In this document: positions 7,062 through 8,804 of the stretch, piece after piece
Numbering within the stretch: the first letter of the stretch is position 1
How the letters are laid out: every line of letters starts with the position of its first letter
Origin: an uncultured Burkholderiales bacterium
GTDB taxonomy: Bacteria; Pseudomonadota; Gammaproteobacteria; Burkholderiales; Thiobacillaceae
Assembly: GCA_937925755.1 (NCBI GenBank)
Contig: CALAMX010000065.1
Span: 1 to 8,804, forward strand
Direction: 5' to 3'
Length of the DNA stretch: 8,804 nucleotides
Position numbers and translations under genes: made by a program
Notes under the pieces: generated by a model
What the model was told of the DNA's origin: nothing
What the model saw: the letters and a program-made list of their open reading frames with translations, nothing else
The model's database searches: none

Positions 7062-7076
7062 GCCGGAAATCCCGGC
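7062..7076. repeat. Small hairpin in the nuclease leader
   Basis: GCCGG at 7062-7066 pairs with CCGGC at 7072-7076 around a five-base loop. It lies between the terminator and the nuclease start codon, 20 nt from the ATG at 7042. On the plus strand it is followed by AAAA, and on the minus strand it comes after the T-tract of the terminator. It could be part of a double terminator or a structured leader. The stem is short and may be fortuitous. Confidence 0.4.
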
Positions 7077-7105
7077 AAAACAAAAGCCCCGGCTGTTGCC
7101 GGGGC
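7077..7105 (-). terminator. Intrinsic terminator for leftward transcription
   Basis: A perfect 7-bp GC stem, GCCCCGG (7086-7092) with CCGGGGC (7099-7105), closes a six-base loop. Reading the minus strand it is followed directly by TTTTGTTTT (7085-7077). This is the classic form of a factor-independent terminator. It would end a transcript arriving from the right, that is from the 7106-8092 region, 35 nt before the nuclease start codon. No intact minus-strand gene now lies upstream of it, so it may belong to a lost gene or to a small RNA. Confidence 0.72.
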
Positions 7106-7155
7106 GAAGAGAGGAGGAGGATGTCAGTCGCACCGAACGACGTGGCGACCAACAG

Positions 7156-7195
7156 CCCCTATCGTTCGCCAGATGGCTCAAGCGTCCAATAGGGG
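7156..7195. repeat. Inverted repeat CCCCTAT/ATAGGGG with inner mini-stem
   Basis: CCCCTAT at 7156-7162 is mirrored by ATAGGGG at 7189-7195. Inside the 26-base loop, GCC (7168-7170) and GGC (7175-7177) could form a second short stem. It lies some 50-90 bases before the leftward terminator, so on a minus-strand transcript it would make a structured RNA ending in an intrinsic terminator. No known RNA family is recognised. Confidence 0.4.
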
Positions 7196-7219
7196 ATACG
7201 ACGACATGAAACGCACATA

Positions 7220-7304
7220 CCGCGGAACGCCCATATGCACATTTCAGATGCGAATATACGAAATTGAGGTCATCTCGTCAAGCGAAAATTGGCATGTTCC
7301 GCGG
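7220..7304. repeat. 9-bp inverted repeat CCGCGGAAC/GTTCCGCGG
   Basis: CCGCGGAAC at 7220-7228 is exactly mirrored by GTTCCGCGG at 7296-7304, enclosing 67 bases that look AT-richer than the flanks. Such an arrangement can mark a very small mobile element or a paired protein site. I see no target-site duplication and no coding capacity inside it, so its nature is open. Confidence 0.4.
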
Positions 7305-7394
7305 GATGTCTGGGTCATGGCTGGAGCGTTGGGGTGACGGTAGTGTCTGCGACCTGTGCCGATTGGTGGGGTAGTGGGGTTGCCAGCCGATTTT

Positions 7395-7750
7395 TTTACG
7401 TAGCACGGCGAGGCCGGCCATGAAGCCAAGCACACGGCCTGTCAACCTGATCATGCTTGCCTGATCTGAGCTCCGCGTCGACAAAGCGAGCTTCGGTGAA
7501 CAGGCCGGTCAGGGCTACCCCGGCGAAGGAGCCGAACCCGATCATGGTACTGATTCGAATGCACAGGCTCATGGTCAGTGGATAGTCGAGACCATCCGCA
7601 CAGAGACACCCAGCGATCTGGCGATTGCGATCCCTCGGTCGGGCGACGTCTGTACTTGCCTGACAAGGAGGCCATGATCAGCACAGCGGCCTGGAAGCCA
7701 TAAACAAGGAACCCGCGGTGCGCGTCCGCGAGCACCAGCCGGAAGGCAAC
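7395..7750 (-). pseudogene. Possible decayed membrane-protein gene fragments
   Basis: Three hydrophobic stretches occur in order on the minus strand but in three different frames. From about 7750 to 7660 the translation includes HRGFLVYGFQAAVLIMASLSG. From 7572 it reads MSLCIRISTMIGFGSFAGVA and continues LTGLF. From 7454 it reads MIRLTGRVLGFMAGLAVLRK. Together they look like helices of a polytopic membrane protein, perhaps a transporter, split by frameshifts. The leftward terminator at 7077-7105 could be the original end of such a gene. I cannot name a family. Chance hydrophobicity in GC-rich DNA is the main alternative, and confidence is low. Confidence 0.2.
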
Positions 7751-8027
7751 CGTTCAGACGAAGCCATCGGCAGAAGTTTGCGGCAGAGGTGCCGACTGTC
7801 TATTAGACACTTGTGTTGGCACCGGTACCCGCAGGTATCGCTCGCGGCCGAAGCCCGCCAATCGTGACTGGCTGGTAACCTTCCGTGATGCTGGCTTACA
7901 TGTCGAGAAGTCGGGCCTCTGTGAGCCGAGGAGCCTTTCCACCTGCAAAACAACAAACATGCGAGAGGATTCCGGCATGCCATTAGGGCTGATCAAGCAA
8001 GATTGGGGCGATGAGATCAGGATTTTC

Positions 8028-8036
8028 TGATATGCT
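8028..8036 (+). promoter_or_regulatory. Possible extended -10 element upstream of the SulP gene
   Basis: TGATATGCT matches an extended -10 (TG, one base, then TATGCT, four of six matches to consensus). It lies 57 nt before the SulP start codon. No good -35 hexamer sits 17 bases upstream, which extended -10 promoters can tolerate. This is only a candidate. Confidence 0.25.
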
Positions 8037-8092
8037 TGTGCTTTAGCTTCCCTGCAACAAAAACGTCACATGCGTCCCCGCCAGGCAAGTTG

Positions 8093-8804
8093 ATGAATCC
8101 GCTACTGCTACGTCTCTTCCCGTTTCTGCGCTGGTTTCCGCTCAAGGCGGAGACCCTCAAGCTCGATTTCATCGCCGGATTGACCGTCGCTCTGGTGCTG
8201 ATCCCTCAATCCATGGCCTATGCCCAGCTGGCGGGCATGCCGGCCTATTACGGCCTTTACGCAGCCTTTCTGCCGGTGGCGGTGGCAGCGATGTGGGGCT
8301 CTTCCCATCAGCTCGGAACTGGTCCTGTGGCCGTGGTCGCGCTGCTGACCGCCTCTTCATTGTCGGTCTATGCCGCGCCCGGCTCCCCGGACTTCATCGC
8401 GCTCGCCATCTTGCTCGCCTTCCTGGTGGGTGTCATCCAGCTTGCCCTAGGGGTGTTCAAACTGGGCGTGGTGGTCAACTTCTTGTCCCATCCGGTCATC
8501 GTCGGCTTCACCAATGCCGCAGCCATCATCATCGCCTTGTCGCAGGTGAGCAAGATCTTCGGCGTGCCCATGGGCCGCAGCGAGCATTTCATGGTGGACA
8601 TGTGGGGCGTGTTCAAGCAGCTTGGCGACACGCATCTCCCCACCCTGGCGATGGGTGTGGGGGCGATCGCCATCATGTGGGCGATCAGGAAATACCGTCC
8701 GAAGTGGCCTGGCGTGCTGATCGCGGTGATCATCACCACGGTGGTGTCGTGGGCGACCGGTTTCGAGAAGAACGCCGATGGCCGCTTGGAACAGTTGCGC
8801 GACC
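8093..8804 (+). CDS. SulP-family anion permease, N-terminal part
   Basis: The first 237 codons of an inner-membrane SLC26/SulP transporter, open to the right edge. Members carry sulfate, bicarbonate or other anions, usually by symport. ATG 8093 starts MNPLLLRLFPFLRWF. AGGCAAG just upstream is a modest ribosome site. The family signature is clear: IPQSMAYAQLAGMPAYYGLY (residues 37-56) spans the first helices and the conserved Pro/Ala/Tyr stretch. GSSHQLGTGPVAVVALL (69-85) corresponds to the half-helix that forms the anion site. FLSHPVIVGFTNAAAIIIAL (130-149) is another conserved helix. Further hydrophobic segments fall at about 101-120, 183-198 and 205-221. The rest of the membrane domain and the usual C-terminal STAS domain would lie beyond the window. 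The gene points away from the nuclease, and the two are separated by the decayed region. Substrate cannot be told from this part. Confidence 0.92.
   Translation, partial: MNPLLLRLFPFLRWFPLKAETLKLDFIAGLTVALVLIPQSMAYAQLAGMPAYYGLYAAFLPVAVAAMWGSSHQLGTGPVAVVALLTASSLSVYAAPGSPDFIALAILLAFLVGVIQLALGVFKLGVVVNFLSHPVIVGFTNAAAIIIALSQVSKIFGVPMGRSEHFMVDMWGVFKQLGDTHLPTLAMGVGAIAIMWAIRKYRPKWPGVLIAVIITTVVSWATGFEKNADGRLEQLRD

Larger units (their letters stand above)
7106..8092. other. About 1 kb without a convincing gene
   Basis: No open frame here has recognisable protein similarity or the steady coding pattern of its neighbours. Base composition looks less GC-rich, notably at 7200-7290. The left part holds two inverted repeats and the terminator; the middle holds possible remnants of a minus-strand membrane-protein gene; the right end is the leader of the SulP gene. 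The stretch may be an old gene or insertion in an advanced state of decay. Short frames on both strands are interrupted frequently and I do not call them genes. Confidence 0.55.

Noticed and set aside
7121..7192. 23-residue frame starting right after an AGGAGG-rich tract on the plus strand
   Set aside because: The purine tract abuts the ATG with only about three bases of spacing, the peptide is unremarkable, and the tract is better explained as the complement of a pyrimidine run before the leftward terminator.
7450..8001. Approximate inverted copies of GATCA-GCAAG at about 7450-7463 and 7991-8001
   Set aside because: The match is short and imperfect, with no target duplication or coding content that would support an element between them.

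Overview
The window is GC-rich with proteobacterial coding style. Gene families (an MgtE transporter end, an AddB-like nuclease of the beta/gamma-proteobacterial type, a SulP permease, an MNT/HEPN pair beside nucleotide-sugar genes) suggest a beta- or gammaproteobacterium, perhaps a chemolithotroph. That placement is inference. There is no rRNA, tRNA, CRISPR array or recognisable intact mobile element.

Layout. (1) 2-265 (+): C-terminus of an MgtE-type Mg2+ transporter, cut by the left edge. (2) 289-3028 (+): a GDP-L-fucose cassette in decay. gmd (289-1370) has three frameshifts and one nonsense codon. fcl (2018-3028) has two in-frame stops. Between them, 1376-1990 encodes one open frame that looks like a nucleotidyltransferase (MNT) joined to a HEPN-like domain, with catalytic-signature residues changed in both halves. 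(3) 4263-3039 (-): a probable operon of two unrecognised small proteins (94 and 84 aa), followed by a gene joining a carboxymuconolactone-decarboxylase-like domain to a Rieske-like domain. That last gene is frameshifted and lacks the first Rieske ligand motif. A sigma-70-like promoter is visible at 4291-4319. (4) 7042-4349 (-): an intact 897-aa PD-(D/E)XK nuclease with an AddB/RecB-like catalytic core and four iron-sulfur-type cysteines, without a helicase partner in view. (5) 7043-8092: about 1 kb without a convincing gene. It holds an intrinsic terminator reading leftward, several inverted repeats, and faint membrane-protein-like fragments in three different frames on the minus strand. (6) 8093-8804 (+): N-terminal 237 codons of a SulP-family anion permease, cut by the right edge.

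How the genes work together. Gmd and Fcl are consecutive steps from GDP-mannose to GDP-L-fucose. Both being broken in one place suggests that this locus no longer makes GDP-L-fucose. The intact 2.7-kb nuclease frame nearby argues against poor sequence quality as the general explanation. I found no convincing new biological system. The most interesting points are the coordinated decay of a sugar-nucleotide operon together with its embedded MNT/HEPN module, and the uncharacterised small-protein/CMD-Rieske cluster.
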